A stretch of DNA of 64,000 nucleotides from Elephas maximus indicus (Eukaryota > Chordata > Mammalia > Proboscidea > Elephantidae): positions 92,434,968 to 92,498,967 of the forward strand of contig NC_064830.1 of assembly GCF_024166365.1 (NCBI RefSeq), read 5' to 3'. A program made the translations under genes and the position numbers. This document shows positions 36,901-51,900 of this stretch, one piece after another. The notes beneath the pieces were generated by a model. It had not been told where the DNA came from. It saw nothing but the letters and a program-made list of their open reading frames with translations, and searched no databases. Position 1 is the stretch's first letter; each line of letters starts with the position of its first letter.

Positions 36901-39900
36901 TATGCAACAACTCTTCCAGACATCACCACACCCCAGACCTCCCCTACAGACACAGGATCACCTTTGACAACTATTGGTGACACCACATCATCTGAGACAC
37001 CTCCTACAGCAGGAGACATATCTGCAACAACTGATACTGACACCACCACATCAGCAACCACCCCTTCTGAGACCACCACACCTCCTACAACTACTCCCAC
37101 AATAACTCTTCCTGACACCACCACACCTCAGACTACCTCTACCGACTCACGCTCACCGTTTACAACTATTGGTGATACCTCAAACTCTGCGTCAACTGCT
37201 ACAGCAGGAGACTCATCTACAACTGATACTGACCCCAGTACATCAGCATCCACTCCTACTGAGACCACCCCACCAGTTACCACTCGTGTTGGCACCACTG
37301 TACCTGAACCAACTTCTACAGGAGGCACTTCCGCCACAACAGTTCCACACATCACTACAGTTCAGACCACCGCTACCGACACACACTCACCTTCGACAAC
37401 TACTGGTGACACCACCACATCTGTATTAACATCTACTTCAGCAGACTCATCTGCAACAACTGATGCTGACACCACAACACCAGCAACCACTCCTACTGGG
37501 ACTGCCCCACTTACTACCACTATTGGTGGCACCACTACTTCTGAATCAACTTCTGCAACAACTCTTCCTGAATCCACCTCACCTCAGGCCACCTCTACCA
37601 ATGCATTCTCATCTTCTACAACTATTGCTGACACCACCGTATCTCTGTCAACTCCTACAGCAGGGGACACTTCTGCAACAACTGATATGGACTCCACCAC
37701 ACCAACAATCATTCCTACTGAAAGCACCACACCTGCTACTACAATTGTTCACACCGGTACATCTGAATCAACTTCTGCAGGAGGCACTTCTGCAACAACT
37801 CTTTCTCAATCCACCACACCTCAGGCTACCTCTACCTATGCAAGCTCGCCTTTTACCACCATTGTTGACACCACCACACCTGAGTCAACTTCTACAGCAG
37901 GACACACATCTACAATAACTGATACTGACACCACCACACCAGCAACCACGCCTATTGAGACCACCCCACCTGTTACCACTCCAGGTGGCACCACTATATC
38001 TGAATCAACTTCTGCAGGAGGCACTTCTGTGACAACTGTTCCAGACATCACCACACCTGAGACACCCTCTACGGAGACAGGCTCTCCTGTTACAGTTGCT
38101 GATGACACCGCTTCATCTGCGTCAGCTCCTACAGCAGGAGACACCTCTGCAACAATTCATGCTGACACCTCCACATCAGCAACCACTCCTGAGACCGCCA
38201 CACTGGCTACAAGTGTTGCTGACACCAGTACCTCTCTCTCCATTTCTGCAGGAGACACTTCTGCAACACCCGTTCCTGACACTACCACACCTGAGACCAC
38301 AACTACTGCCACGAGCTCACCTTTTACCACTATTGTTGACACTAGCACTTCTGTGCCAACTCCATCAACAGGAGACACATCTGCACCAACCGTCCCTGAC
38401 ACCACCACACCTGAGACCACCCCTACTGACATAAGCTCACCTTTTACAACTATTGTTCACACCACCACATCTGTGTCAACTCCCACAGGAGACACATCTG
38501 CAACAACTCATACTGAAAGCACCACAGCAGCAACCACCCCTGAGATCACCACACCTGCTACTACCGGTGACACTGGTACATCTGAATCAATTGCTGCAGG
38601 AGGCACTTCTACAACAACTGTTCCTGACACCACCACACCTGAGACCGCCCGTAGTGACACAAGCTCAGCTCTTACCACTATTGTTGACACCACCACTTCT
38701 GTGCCTACTCCTTCAACAGGAAACACATCTGCACCAACTAATTCTGACTCCACCACACCAGCAATCACTCCTACTGAGACCACCACACCTGTTACCACTA
38801 TTGGTGATACTAGTACTTCTGAATCAACTTCTGATGTAAGCACTTCCAAAACAATTGTTTCTGACTTCACGGCACCTCAGACCACCTCTACCTACACAGG
38901 CTCAACTTTTACTACTATTGGTGACACCACCACATCTGTGTCAGCTTCTACAGCAGGAGACACATCTGGAACAACTGCTACTGACAGCACCACACCAACA
39001 AGCACTCCTACTGAGACCACCACACCTGGTACCACTCTTGGTGGCACCACTATACCTGAATCATCCTCTACAGGAGCCACTTTTTCAACAGCTCTTCCTG
39101 ACACAAGCAGACCTCAGACTGCATCTACTGACACAAGCTCAACTTTTACAACTACTAGTGACCTTACCACAACTGTGTCAACTCCTACTCCAGCAGACAC
39201 GCTTGCAACAACCGATACTGACACCACCACATCAGGAACAACTCTTGAGACCACCACACCGGCTACCAGTAATGGTGACACCAGTACCTCTCTGTCAACT
39301 TCTGTAGGAGGCACATCTGCAACAACTGTTCCTGATACTACCACACCTGAGACCACCTCTACTGACACAAGCTCGCCTTTTACCACTATTGTTGACACCA
39401 CCACTTCTGTGCCAATTTCTTCAGTAGGGGACACATCTACACCAACTCTTCCTGACACCACCACACCTCAGATCACCTCTACTGACACAAGCTCACCTGT
39501 TACAACTATCCTGGACACCGCCACATCTGTGTCAACTCCTACAGAAGGAGACACATCTGCCACTGCTGATACTGACACCACACCAGTAACCAGTCCTACT
39601 ACCTCTCTTGGTGGCAGCAGTATATCTGCATCAACTTCTACAGAAGGCACTTATGCAACAACTCTTCCAGACATCACCACACCCCAGACCTCCCCTACAG
39701 ACACAGGATCACCTTTGACAACTATTGGTGACACCACATCATCTGAGACACCTCCTACAGCAGGAGACATATCTGCAACAACTGATACTGACACCACCAC
39801 CTCAGCAACCACTCCTACTGAGACCACTCCATCTGCTACTATTGGTGGCACTAGTATATCAGAATCAACTTCTCCAGGAGGTACTTCTGTAACAACTGTT

Positions 39901-42900
39901 CCTGAGATCACTACACCTCAGATCACCTCTACAAGCTCGTCTTTTACAACTATTAGTGATACCACCATATCTTTGTCAACTCCTACAGGTGGACACACTC
40001 CTGATATAACTATTTCTGCAACGACTACACCTATAACCATCACTACTGCAACTAGCACCCCTTCCACAACTGTCAGTGACACCACATCTCCTCCAACCCC
40101 CCATGAAACCAGTACACCTTCCAAACCTACTGCTGCTGCCACTACTTCTGTGGCCACCCTGTCAGAATCCAGCACATTTTCAACAACTGATTCTCATACC
40201 ACCTCATCTGCGTCTTCTCCTGTTCACTCCAGCCCACCTGCAACAAGTGCTGTCACCTCTGTGTCAGTGACCCCTGAGCTTTTCACCACCACAGCTCCAA
40301 CAAGCACGATAAAACCTGGCGTACCAAGTACTATTTCCACCACATTATCCATCACTACTTCCCTCACTACCTCTTCCACAACTACACCGAAGACCAACCC
40401 CACCACAACCTCTAGTTCTCCAACAAGCATACCAAGTAAGAAATTTTTCCAATTCTCTCTCTGCCGTTTTTTTTTTTTTTTTTTTTTGGAAACTTACTTT
40501 TCCTTTTAAGTCTGCGTCCTACTTTGTGGTTTTCTTTTTAAACCTTTAGTCATCATAAGCTCCTTTTGCTTGTATATGTTTTCCATTAGATATAACATCT
40601 TCATGTCCTATAACTCTTTATACTTACTTCTCTGCCCCTTTCCTTGTTGTTCCTTACACTAGTTCCACTTTTTCATGTGAAATAGTTTACCTCTCTTTGC
40701 CTTGTTATCTTCAATTCCAGTAAACTTTGAACACATCCTATTTCCCTTCTATATCCTGCAAGTCTCTGCCCATTTTTTTGTTTATTTTGTTTTGTTTGTA
40801 CGACACAACTTTGTTATCTTAGTACCTTTCTTTTGCATTTTCACAACTTTTTTTTATTGCTTTTCTCGCTAATTTTGCTGGTGATTAAGTGTAAAGATCT
40901 TTAATAAGAGGATGTTGACAATGGTGTTCATGTGCCCTGGTGGCAACTATCTCTCTATCACCATTCATTTTTATTTTGTTTCTTCTTATTCCCTGAGCCT
41001 CACTACAGAAGTAAAAGAAGGTTTTCTTCTCTTTTATCAGCTCTGAACACTACCCGCATGCCTCATAGTGTTTCTCTGTTCCTATGGCTCCCTCTTTTTT
41101 CTTGGACTCTAGAGCTTTCACTCAGCTCTCTCACTGTGGTTAGAATGATGGCCAGAAACCTGTCCCCCGACCCACCCACATCTACTGTTATACTGCTATA
41201 CCTGTAAGTATTATTCTCAGATGAAGAAGAGAGAGAGAAGACAGAACAGAGTGAGAGGAGAGAGAACAGAGACAAACAGGCAGAGAGGAGAGAGAGGGAG
41301 AGAAGAGAAAGAGATGAGAGAAGATTGAGGAGAGAGAGGGAGAAAGGAGAGAGAAGAGTGAGGGAGAAGGATAAGAAGGAGGAGGAAAACAAAAAGAGGA
41401 AGAGAAGGAGAAGGAGAGAAAAGGGAAGGTTAGGGGAGGAGAGGAGAGAGAGGGAGAGACTGGCTTAGAACTTACGGGTCTCCAGTGTGCCCAGTGTGCC
41501 CAGCAGCTGATAACCAAAAGTTTGGCAGTTCGAATCCAGCAGCCACTCCTTGGAAACCCTATGAGGCAGTTCTCTTCTGTCCTATAGGGTCGCTGTGGGT
41601 TGGAATCAACTTGACAGCAACGGGTTTGGGTTTTTTTTTTTTTTAGTGCATCCAGAACTCTTGACTCATCTATTCCATTGTTTCTGGCTGTCTTGGACCC
41701 AAGACCTGTCAACAGAGACTGCATGATGTGACTGTCATTGGCAAGGGCCTGGTTCTCTGAGTCTGGCAAGGGGTAGACTGAGGAGGCAGAGGCAAGGCAG
41801 GTTTGTGCACGATATGTACATGCCTATGTGCCTTCCCAGACTAATCACACTCCCAATACTGCTCTACATGGGCACAACTATTTTCAAGAAAAGCCAAAGA
41901 GAACAACTTTGGGTTTTCCGGGTTAATTGGCATGGATGTTTGGGAGTTGTCCATAACCACCTCTTATCTATTTAAACTAAGACCTACACCCCTCAAATTC
42001 TACCTCTTAGCAAATAAAAAAGGAATCATAAACAGTCACAATGGTAACAACTTTCAACATGGGCTTTTCTGAAGCAAATGTTGAAGGAACACTAACAATG
42101 CTTGTTACCAAGCTTGTTGGAACTAGGTAGGCCAAGTTAACCTGGGTCCTCTCAGTATCTGGAGCTCTGGTGGCACAGTGGTTAAGAACTAGGTTGCTAA
42201 CCAAAAGTTCAGCAGTTCATATCCACGAGCTTCTCCTTGGAAACCCTATGGGGCAGTTCTACTCTGCCCTATAGGGTCACTATGAGTCATAGTCGACTTG
42301 ACGCCAATTAGTTTGTCTTGGTCTCAGTGTCTGTTCCTGCTTTTCTTTTCCTAAACCCTGACTGTGATGTTCACCACCTCTCACAACACCAGGCTTCTCT
42401 TTCCTCACCTGTTTTGGAGCTAATGCGAAGAATGCTAGACTAGACTCCAAGACCAGGTCAAGTCTGGCTGCATGAGGAAACTCGGGCAAGTCTTTTGGCC
42501 CCTCTCAGCCTCACTTCTTCTTAACTGTATAGTGGGAATGATACTGACTGTCCTGCCTGCTCATGGGTTTTATAAGAGTGTCAAGTTAGACAGTGTCTTA
42601 GTTTCCTAGGGCTGCCATAATGAATACCACAAAGCAGATGGCTTTAAAGTACAGAAACTTATTGTCTCCCAGTTCTGGAGGCAAGGCTAGAAGTCCTAAT
42701 TCAGGGCATTGGCAGGGCCATACTTTCTGTTCCCATTCTAGGGGAAGATCCTTCCTCGTCTCTTCCAGCTTCTGGTAGCTCCACGCATTCCTTGGTTTGT
42801 AGATGCATCTTCACATGGCTGTCCTTCCCCTGTTTGTCACTCTGTCTCTTCTCTTCTCTTCTCGAAGGACAACACTCAGATTGGATTATGACCTACCCTA

Positions 42901-45900
42901 CTTCAGTGTGACCTCACGGTAACTTAACTAATATCTTCAAAATTCCTGTTTCCAAATAAATTGCTAGGTATTAAGGTCAGCAGTTCAAATCCAACAGGAG
43001 CTCCTTTGAAACCCTATGGGGCAGTTCTACTCTGTCCTATAGGGTCACTGTGAGTCGGAACAGATAGTGTGTGTGAAAGCATGTTGCAAGCTATAAAGTG
43101 TGGTGTTGATACATGTGGTTAAACAAGGCCTTGTCCCTTTCAGTGATCTGCTTCAACGGAGGGCAATGGAATGGAAAGGTCTGTGAATGCTCCACTGGCT
43201 TCACGGGAGATCAATGCCAGTATGCCCACAGGTTCTGCAAGAATGGAGGCTTCTGGGATGGGATCAAGTGCCAGTGCACCACCCTCTACTATGGGACCGA
43301 GTGTGAGCTGCTGGTTGAGAGCATCGAGATTGGTGAGTTGAGCCTGCAGGGCCTCCACTCCACTCCTCTGGGCCCAGCCTCCACGCCAGGCACCAGTTCC
43401 TGCCTCAATTCAGAGTGGGGGGATGAATAGGGCCTTTTCCAGGGGCAATTTTGCCTAGTACCAAGAAATTTAAAACTTAAAAAAAAAAAAAAAAAAACTC
43501 TTGGTGTGTTGAAATAAAACACACATTTGGCACAGATCTAAATGAAATACACTTAAATAAATGGGTATGTTATGGAGCAGAGTGTAAGACTTATGTTGCA
43601 TTCTATAATCAAATATAAGACCCGAAGATCTCTTGGGCTTCATTACAAAGCCGCTGGGAGTAGTGCACTCTCCTCTCCATTCAGGCACACTTGGATGAGA
43701 AAGTTAGAAGCCCTGGGACAGAGGGTGGGGTTGGCGGCTGTGGGTTACTCCTGCCATCCACCACCTGGGGTGGAGTTGCTGGGGCTGCGGGTCTCCTTGT
43801 TTGGAGACTCAGAGAGGATGCTGTACTCAGTGTTGCTGTCCAATTCCCTCTCAGAACCTCCACCGGCGATAGTCACTGCCCAAGTGGAAATAACTGTGAC
43901 AGTAACCAGTAAGAATTTCAGTGAAGATCTAAATAACAGATCTTCCCAAGCTTTCCAGAAATTCAAAGAGATATTTACTAAACAGGTAAGGCTGTGAAGA
44001 CAAGGCCCCATGGCCACTTGGGTCCCCCAGTGAGGAGTCTCTTGGGGTTAAGAAAGCAGTTGAGGGCTCTCCTCTTACTAGATGTGTGTGAGTTTCTCAG
44101 CTCACCCATGTCCTCAACACTTGCCAGGGAGGGAGGAGAAGTCCAAAATAAGGTTCCACGGGGAGCTGCAGGGGACTCATGGGTGGGGCTGGTATCTGGG
44201 TAGAGATCACTTCATCCAGACAGCATTCCACTGCCAGCTTGGGGTGCACCAGGGGAGCTGTAGGACAGTGTGGTCCATCCTCTGCCCTCCTGAGAATCTG
44301 TAGAAAGGCCCAGCAGGTCCCAGATGGGAGCTGTGGGATAATAGAATGGTTCCCTTGCCTTTCAGATGGAAATTCTTTATTCTGGAATCTCTGAGTATGA
44401 AGGTGTCAACATCATAAGGATAACGTGAGTATCTGGAGCTCCTAGGAAGAGGGTCTTTGAAGTGGAAGCAATAGTCATAAAGATAATTATATAGATAACT
44501 GTAAAGATAATTATAACTATGCCCTCCAACAATGATAGTTTTACATACCTTTTCCCATTGAAGGCTCATAATTAGCCTGTAAGATAGGCCAGTAGGAAGG
44601 ACTATTCCCACTGTGCAGATGAAGAAAAGGAAACTCAGAGGGATGAAATGAATTGTCTGAGGAGTCAGTTATAGAGTGGTAGTATACTGGTTTCCTAGGG
44701 CTGCCATAATAAAATATCACAAAGTGGATGGCTTTAGAGAACAGAAATTCATTGTCTCACAGTTCTGGAGGCTGGCAGTCTGAAATCAGGATGCTGGCAG
44801 TGTTGATTTCTTCTGAGGCTCTGAGGGAGAATCTGTTCTGTGCCTCTCTCCTGGCTTCTGGTGGCTTCGGGCAATTCTTGGCTTGCAGCTGCAGCATGAC
44901 GTGGTATCCTTCCTCCATTTCTTTGCCTCTTCTTCCCTTTTATAAGGACAATACTCAAACCGAATAGGACCCACCCTACTCCAGTATGGTAACTGATAAC
45001 ATCTTCAAAGACCCTATTTCCAAACAAGGTCATGTCCACAGATACCAGGTACCAGGGATTAGGACCTCAGCATATCTTTTTAGGGACATAATTCAATCCA
45101 TAACAGGTAATGCCAAGACTCAAACAAAAGTTCTGTTATGCTAAAGTCAGACCAACAAGCCAGAAAATCTGGGAGCTACTGCTTGTATGATGGATGCCCC
45201 ATTTGTCCTCAGAGACAAATAATTTAGCACTTGTGAAGGAAAGCCCCAGGGAAAAAGCTGTCCAAGTTCACAGTTGTTCTGTATCCAATTCCACTCACCT
45301 AGGATCGGATTCTGCTGCCATCAAATCTTCTCCTATTACTGACCCCAACTTTAAGAAGCTCTTTGAATGGTGCTGGCCAACAGGCTTGCATGGGTTACCC
45401 CAGCAGTCCCTGAATTGTGAGGAAAATATTTTTTCTGATGGTTTATGAGAGTCCTGATTGATCATTTCCAAAAGAAACTTATAACCAAGAGGAAATAAAT
45501 AGTGCCAAAAGCACAGGAAAAAATGAGTTTACCAACCTCTGTTTCTCCTCCTCCCTCAGTTCTGTCTAACACTAAACCTTCTCTTGCCAAGAGATACCAC
45601 CCCAGGTAGGATTTGGGGGGAATCTTAGGCCCTTCCAATGTTGGCTCATAGCATGGTGCCCCGGCCAGGCTTCTGCTCCTTAGCAGCTCTGCTCCCCTGG
45701 GTGAGAGAAGCATTTTTCTTTCTAGCCCTAAAACTTCCTCTCCCTGTGCTGACCACTCAGGGCCCTTTTGCCCCTCTCAGGGGTCTCCTGGCTCTTACCC
45801 CTGTAAAGCTAGTCCTTGTCCTTTTTCTCTGCCCTGCCCTCCCTTGCCTCTTGAGGGAGACAGCAAGGGCAGGGCTCTTTGGAGCCTGGAGACTTTATGT

Positions 45901-48900
45901 TCCTGGCCTCAGCAGTCAGCCTGAAGGCATTCCTGGCTGTTCTCCCTTGATGACTCTGTCTTTGGCCATTGCACTGCCCTCTCACTGACCCCCCACCTGT
46001 CCTCTCAGATTGTCCCGAGAGCCCTGGAGCTATCAGGATGTTGCTAGATCTTCCGCCTACTCTACTTCCTTTAGGCCAGGTACAAGGAAAGAGTTGGGCT
46101 CTCTGAGATCCTGCAAAACACACAGTGGAAAAGCAATTTTCCACCACAGAGTGGTCCTAGAGAGGTCTGGGAGTTGGCAGATAAGAAGTGAGAATCATCT
46201 ACTTTGAGACATGGAAGGAGGGGTCTTAGGAACTTGTCTATTTGTCTTAATCTCCTAGTGCTGCCGTAGCAAAAAATTCCAGAAGGATGCCACGGAAACT
46301 CATTTTCTCATAGTTCTGGAGACTAGCAATCCGAATGCAGGGTGTCAGCTTTAGGGGAAGGTCCTTTTTCATCTCTTTCAGCTTCTGGTTGCTGCCAGCA
46401 ATCCTCGGTGTTCCTGGGCTTATAGATTCATCAACCTCCATCTTCCTATGGTGTCTCTCCCCTGTATCTGTCTGTGTCCATTCTGCTGTTTTTATAAGAC
46501 ACCACTCAGAAGGTATTAGGTTTAGGGACCACCTGACTCCTATGACCTCATTAACATAATAAAAACCCCTATTTCCAAATAAGGATATATTTACAGATAT
46601 AGGGGTTAGGACTTCAACATAAGTTTTGGGGGGCACAATTTAATCTAGAACACTAGTCCAGCCCCTCCTTTATAGATGAAACAATTGACGTACGATAAAG
46701 TTAACTGACTGGCCCAAGGTCCCACTACTATTTAGGGCAGGGCCAGTATTTCACCCTAATCTGCTAACTCTCACTATACCAACACTGCCTCAGTAAAGCC
46801 TTTTTTCTCCACTGGAGCTCTCAAAACAGGAGCCAAGGACAGTGATGGACAGATCTGTGCAATATTGGAGACCCACCACCAAGTAGATTTCTTTGGATCT
46901 CTGCTTCCTTATTTGTGAAAGATGGCCTTGAACTAGAAGATCCCCTGGTCCCTTCCAACTCTAACATTCTATGCATAGCCCTCAAATCTGCTTTTTATAT
47001 TTAAGGCTCTGAATATAGCATTGAGGAGAAAGGAAAGGAAAGAGAGAGCTTTTGACCTCAGTATTTAGGAATTTTGAATTGTGAGCATAAGGAAGTTGGG
47101 ACTAGTTGCTGTCTTTTTACATCCAGAAAGTTCTTGCTACTGGGGTACAAATAATCCTTACACCTACAAGAAAGAAGTAATTTGCATTCTGGAAAACAAG
47201 CATATTAACTTAAAGGCATTTTTTATTCCTTTTAAGAAACACAGAAGATGGACTATGCTAACTAGGGATTGGGAGTCAGAGAAGAGGAAAGGGGCAAGGC
47301 ACTGTGAGAATGCCTTAGCTTCCTAAACAGAGTTAGAAGAGACTGTTAATTCGAATTTTAACCCTTTTGGGGTCATAGACAAAAAGCGTGTGATTAGAAA
47401 AATGCATATACGCACCTCCAAAAGTTTGCATACCGTTTTTGAGATTCACAGACACCGCAGCAGTGCAGACAGCCCAGTGCAGCCCACCTCTGATTGCAAG
47501 AGATATAAACCCCGTTAAGAGCTCCTGGAGCAAATTCCTACCCTGCATCTGAAGGCCCCTTGGCCACACCTTGTTGGTTGCCCAGTCTTCTTCTGTTTGA
47601 ATATCTCTGTGACATCTAAAGGGTGATCTCTTCCATTGGCCCCATTCCTTTCTCCATCTTTATCCCTGAGACTCTCACCTAGGGCTCCCCAGGGCCTAAC
47701 CTCTGTAAAAACAGTCCTCCTAGGCTCAGGTCATTAAATGAGGTACTATATGTGAAGTGCCTAGTACAATACCCGATGGAGCATTTACCCACTAAACCCT
47801 GGAGTCATCATTTTAAATTTTCTCCCCAGCTCTGCCTTCCTATGAGAGCAGAGAGGGGAAGGGGTCAGAAAGGTGAGCACGACTTCTGATCTGGGAGGAT
47901 GCCCAAGGACATCTCCTCTCTCCTCAGGCCTGGCAGTGTGGTGGTGGAGCATGAAGTCCTCCTGAGGACCAAGTTCATCCCAGAATATGAGAAAGTATTG
48001 AAGAACGCCTCCCAGGAAGTGAAGGAAAAAATCATGACTATAACCAATGAGCAAATAATGGTTAATAATAACTGCTCAGGTAAACCCATAGATTATTGGG
48101 GAGGGAGGAGAAGGGATTCTCTGACCCACATCACCTCTGGGCTAGGGGGAGAGGAAGAAGGCAGATGGGGAGAGCAGGAGAAAGCTGAGGGTCCCTGAGC
48201 AGGCAGTTCAAGAAGAGATTTTGCATGAAGAATGCAAAGCTGGTTAGGCAGACATGCTCAGTCTGGGGTGCCAGCACAAAGTGAAAACGGGCAGGGACTC
48301 CCAGGAAAATCAAGATAAGCATGACTTATTAAGCAAAGGTGTGAGGATCTTGCTAGAGGTGGGTAGGGAAGAAGAGGAACAAAGGGGAGGGTACAGGACA
48401 CTTGAAGGGTCATCATTCTGGAGAGCTGGCATTTCCCCTCTGCACGGACCATTTCCTCACTTCCCCCATCACAGCCCCACTCTCTTCTCTCTCGCACTCA
48501 CCTGGGTCCCTGAGGATGCTAAACAAGCTCATTGTAAAAGGCTTGATGTGTCTCCTTCTCAGACTTACTGTGTTTCAAGGAGAATACCACCGAGGTGAAA
48601 AGCACTGAAATTACCCAATATGACCCTGAAGGTATGTGACCTGAGGGGCTTCAGGAGGGATGGGGGATGGGGGCCCAGGATGATCCTGGGCAGAGCTCCC
48701 AGCCACTTACTCATGGCCCTTCTTCCACACACTTCAGCTGAGTGCCAGGAGAAGGCCAAGGAAGCCGGAGATTATGCCCAATACTTCTTTGTGGAATACA
48801 AGGATGAGAAGCCAAACTGCGTCACTGCTTGCATGCAGGGCTTCAACAGTTCGAAGGATTGCAACTATGGGAAGTGTCAGCTGGAGCGCAGTGGTCCTCG

Positions 48901-51900
48901 GTGTTTGTGAGTACCCACCAACCCAGCTGTTCCCTCTCCCTGCAAGCCCCCACTACTCAAGACTTTGCCTAGAGGTCAAGGTCAGGGGTTGGGTCCCAGC
49001 TGCTCCTGAATGTACCCAGCCACAAAGGAATTGAGGGAAGACATGCATGGTCAGAACCCTCAAGGTGGGGTTCAGAATAGGCCAAGGATGGCTCAGCAGC
49101 TGCTCTCCCAGGAGTCCTTTTTGTGCTGAGCCAGGCTGAGGACTGTGACAAGTTCTCCAGGAAGCATAAAAAAGGCCACAGCCTCAGGAAGCTCCCAACC
49201 TGACAAGGCATGCGGGTCCTTGCTTCCAGGAAAAGAACAGCACTCCTGTTGGTGGAATGGAGAAAGATGGTCACACCAATATGGGGAGAGTTGAAAGCCA
49301 GGAGTAGGAAAGCAAAGAAAGGCATTACCAACTGAAACCAAACCTAAGAGAGACCAGCTGAAACACCAGATGTGGGGAAAAGAGTCATGTATTATGCAAA
49401 GGCCTGAGCAGTTATTCTGGGAAGGCTTCTTGGAAGCTCGTAAGTTGGCATGAGGAGGAAAGGAAAAGAGCTTAGAAGGGACATGGGGTGGGGAGAGGTA
49501 GGAAGAGCTTCAGAGGTGGACCATGTGCTCTGGGTCTAAGATGGGGGATTGTTTCTTCTGACAGAGAGGAAGGCTGAAAATGAAGATGGTTAATGGGTGG
49601 GTAAAAGGGTCACTGTTGGATCCTCAAGTCCCTGGGGTAAGCCCAGGGGAGCTCCAGAGTTGGACCAACAGTTCCTGGGTTGCTACTGGAGACAAAACCT
49701 AAAGATTCAGTGCTGGATATTAGGCCTGTTTAAGGACCATTCTCCTGGAGCTGGACTTCATCCTTGTCCATCCCCTCAGGGCTCCTGGCTCTGCATCCCA
49801 GCAATCTTTTCTTCATCCTGTAATATCCAGGCGGTCAGGGCCTGGTCCTGAGGCTGGGAGGCTGGGGGCATTGACTGTGGCACTGACTCCGGGTTGCTCT
49901 CTCTCTCCACCTGTCCTTTCTTTCCCATCTCAGCTGCCTGACCACAGATACTCACTGGTACCGTGGAGAAAACTGTGAGCTGAGCACTCAGAAGAGTCTG
50001 GTGTATGGACTTGTGGGAGCAGCAGGAGCAGTTGTGCTGGTTGTCTTCATTGCCCTCTTAGTGTTCACGTTGCACTCCAAGAGAGAGGTGAAAAGGTGAG
50101 CCACTGCTGCTTAATCTTCTTTTTCCTCTAGCTTCTCCTCTTTTCTGATCCTTCTGTCTTCAATTATTCAATTCTAAAGGTGGACAGTGAGGGAGATGAA
50201 AGCAGAAACGTAGCTAGTCCCAACGTCTCTGTTCCTATTCCTTGGTCATAACAGAGTCTTTGTGGTGTTTCTATCAATAGACAAAAGTGCAAATTGTCTC
50301 AGTTGTACAAGTGGTATGAAGAGGATGGTGGACAAGCCCCTGGGACCTTCCAAAACATTGGCTTTGACATCCATGAAGGTATTGGCAATTATCACTGGAT
50401 TCAAAATGGCTCAGAGTGTGGAAACTTATATAAGAGAGTGGGAGGGCTCTGGGGCTTGAAGGAACCAAGGGGGAAAGTATTTCCCATCTCCGAAACTTTT
50501 GAGCTTACATTTGAAATTCTATTTCTACTATTGGCTCCTGCAAGTCCCTGGATAGGGTATAATCATTGGTATAGCATTAGTAAACTATTGGGAGACACAG
50601 ATTGCTTGGTGGTGGTAGATTTCTTCAGAACATAAATTGCGCATATGTGAACACACATAAGTGGGTGAGCTCATTAATAAGTAAATTACATCACAGTAAA
50701 GATATTAACTTTAGATTTTCCTAGGTTAAATGTACATGCTAAAATTTCTAGAAATAGAGTCTTTAGATTCTAAAGAAGGGGAAATGGAATGAGAAAGTTT
50801 CTAGAAATCTAAATTCTACAGAAGGAAAGAAATGAAAGAATTCAGGCAATCCATGAAAAAGGCAAGGAGGAGGGACAAAAAAAAAAGATAGGGCAAATAG
50901 AAATCACGAAGTAAGATTAAGAAAAAATTAAGATTAAGAAATCACAAATTAATACAGATATATCAATAAAACACAATAAATGTAAATGGGTTAAATACTC
51001 CAGTTAAAAGTAGTTTTAAAAATCTAGCTATTCACTGTGGATGGAAAAAAAAACAAAAAAACCCAGTGCCGTCGAGTTGATTCCGACTCATAGGATGAAA
51101 GGCAGATGTAAAACAGAAGCACAGAGAGAGAATGAAAGCAAAATCATATGAAAAAAAAAATTGGGTTTAATCAAATTATTTTTGTAGTCATATTCATAAT
51201 GGGTAGATTTTAAAGCAAAAAAAATGCTACAGCTAAGAAATTATCAATATCTATTGATAATCTTTTCACTCTATTAGGAAGATGTAACAAATCTAATTTG
51301 TGTGCCCTATTAATAGTTTCAAAATATATAAAGCAAAAATTGACAAAACCATAAGGAAAAATGGACAAATCCACCAATGTGGTGGGAAATTTTTAACACA
51401 ATTCTCTTAGGAGTTGACTGATCAAGCAGACAAAAAAATCACTGAGGGTATGGAACTTTGGTACAAAATAATTAACAGTCTTCACATGATTGGCATTCGT
51501 GGAACACTGCATTCAACAACTGGAGAGTGCACACACATTCATTACAAGAGTATGTGGAAAACTTATAAAAATGACTATATACAAGGCCATAAAAAAAAAC
51601 TCAACAAATTTTTAAAAAATTTAAGTCACACTACATTACCTGATCACAATGTCAGCAAGTTAGAAATTAATAATAAAAAAAAAAACTCTGAAAAACAAAA
51701 ATTTTCTATGAATTTTTTTTAAGTTTCCAAATAACTCATGGGCCCAATAAGAAATCTTAATGTAAGTTAAAACCTACTTGGATATGAATGATAATTTTAT
51801 ATGAAATACTTCATACAAAGCTGTACTTAAAAGGATGTTTGTAGCTTTTAAGTGTTCATATTAGAGAAAAAAGAAAGGCTGGAAATTGTAGAGCTAATTT

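Noticed and set aside
24813..40175. Many long open frames on the minus strand of the MUC17 exon and in other plus frames
   Set aside because: They recur at the repeat period and are by-products of stop-poor repeat units; no signals or family similarity.
1..40435. CRISPR-like repetitive arrays
   Set aside because: The repeats are coding tandem units without spacers in a mammalian genome.
24625..40509. ATG at 24625 as the start of a 5294-residue single-exon protein
   Set aside because: A proper MUC17 signal-peptide exon lies at 21895, and splice sites at 24649 and 40436 fit its phase; the last 24 codons are intronic.
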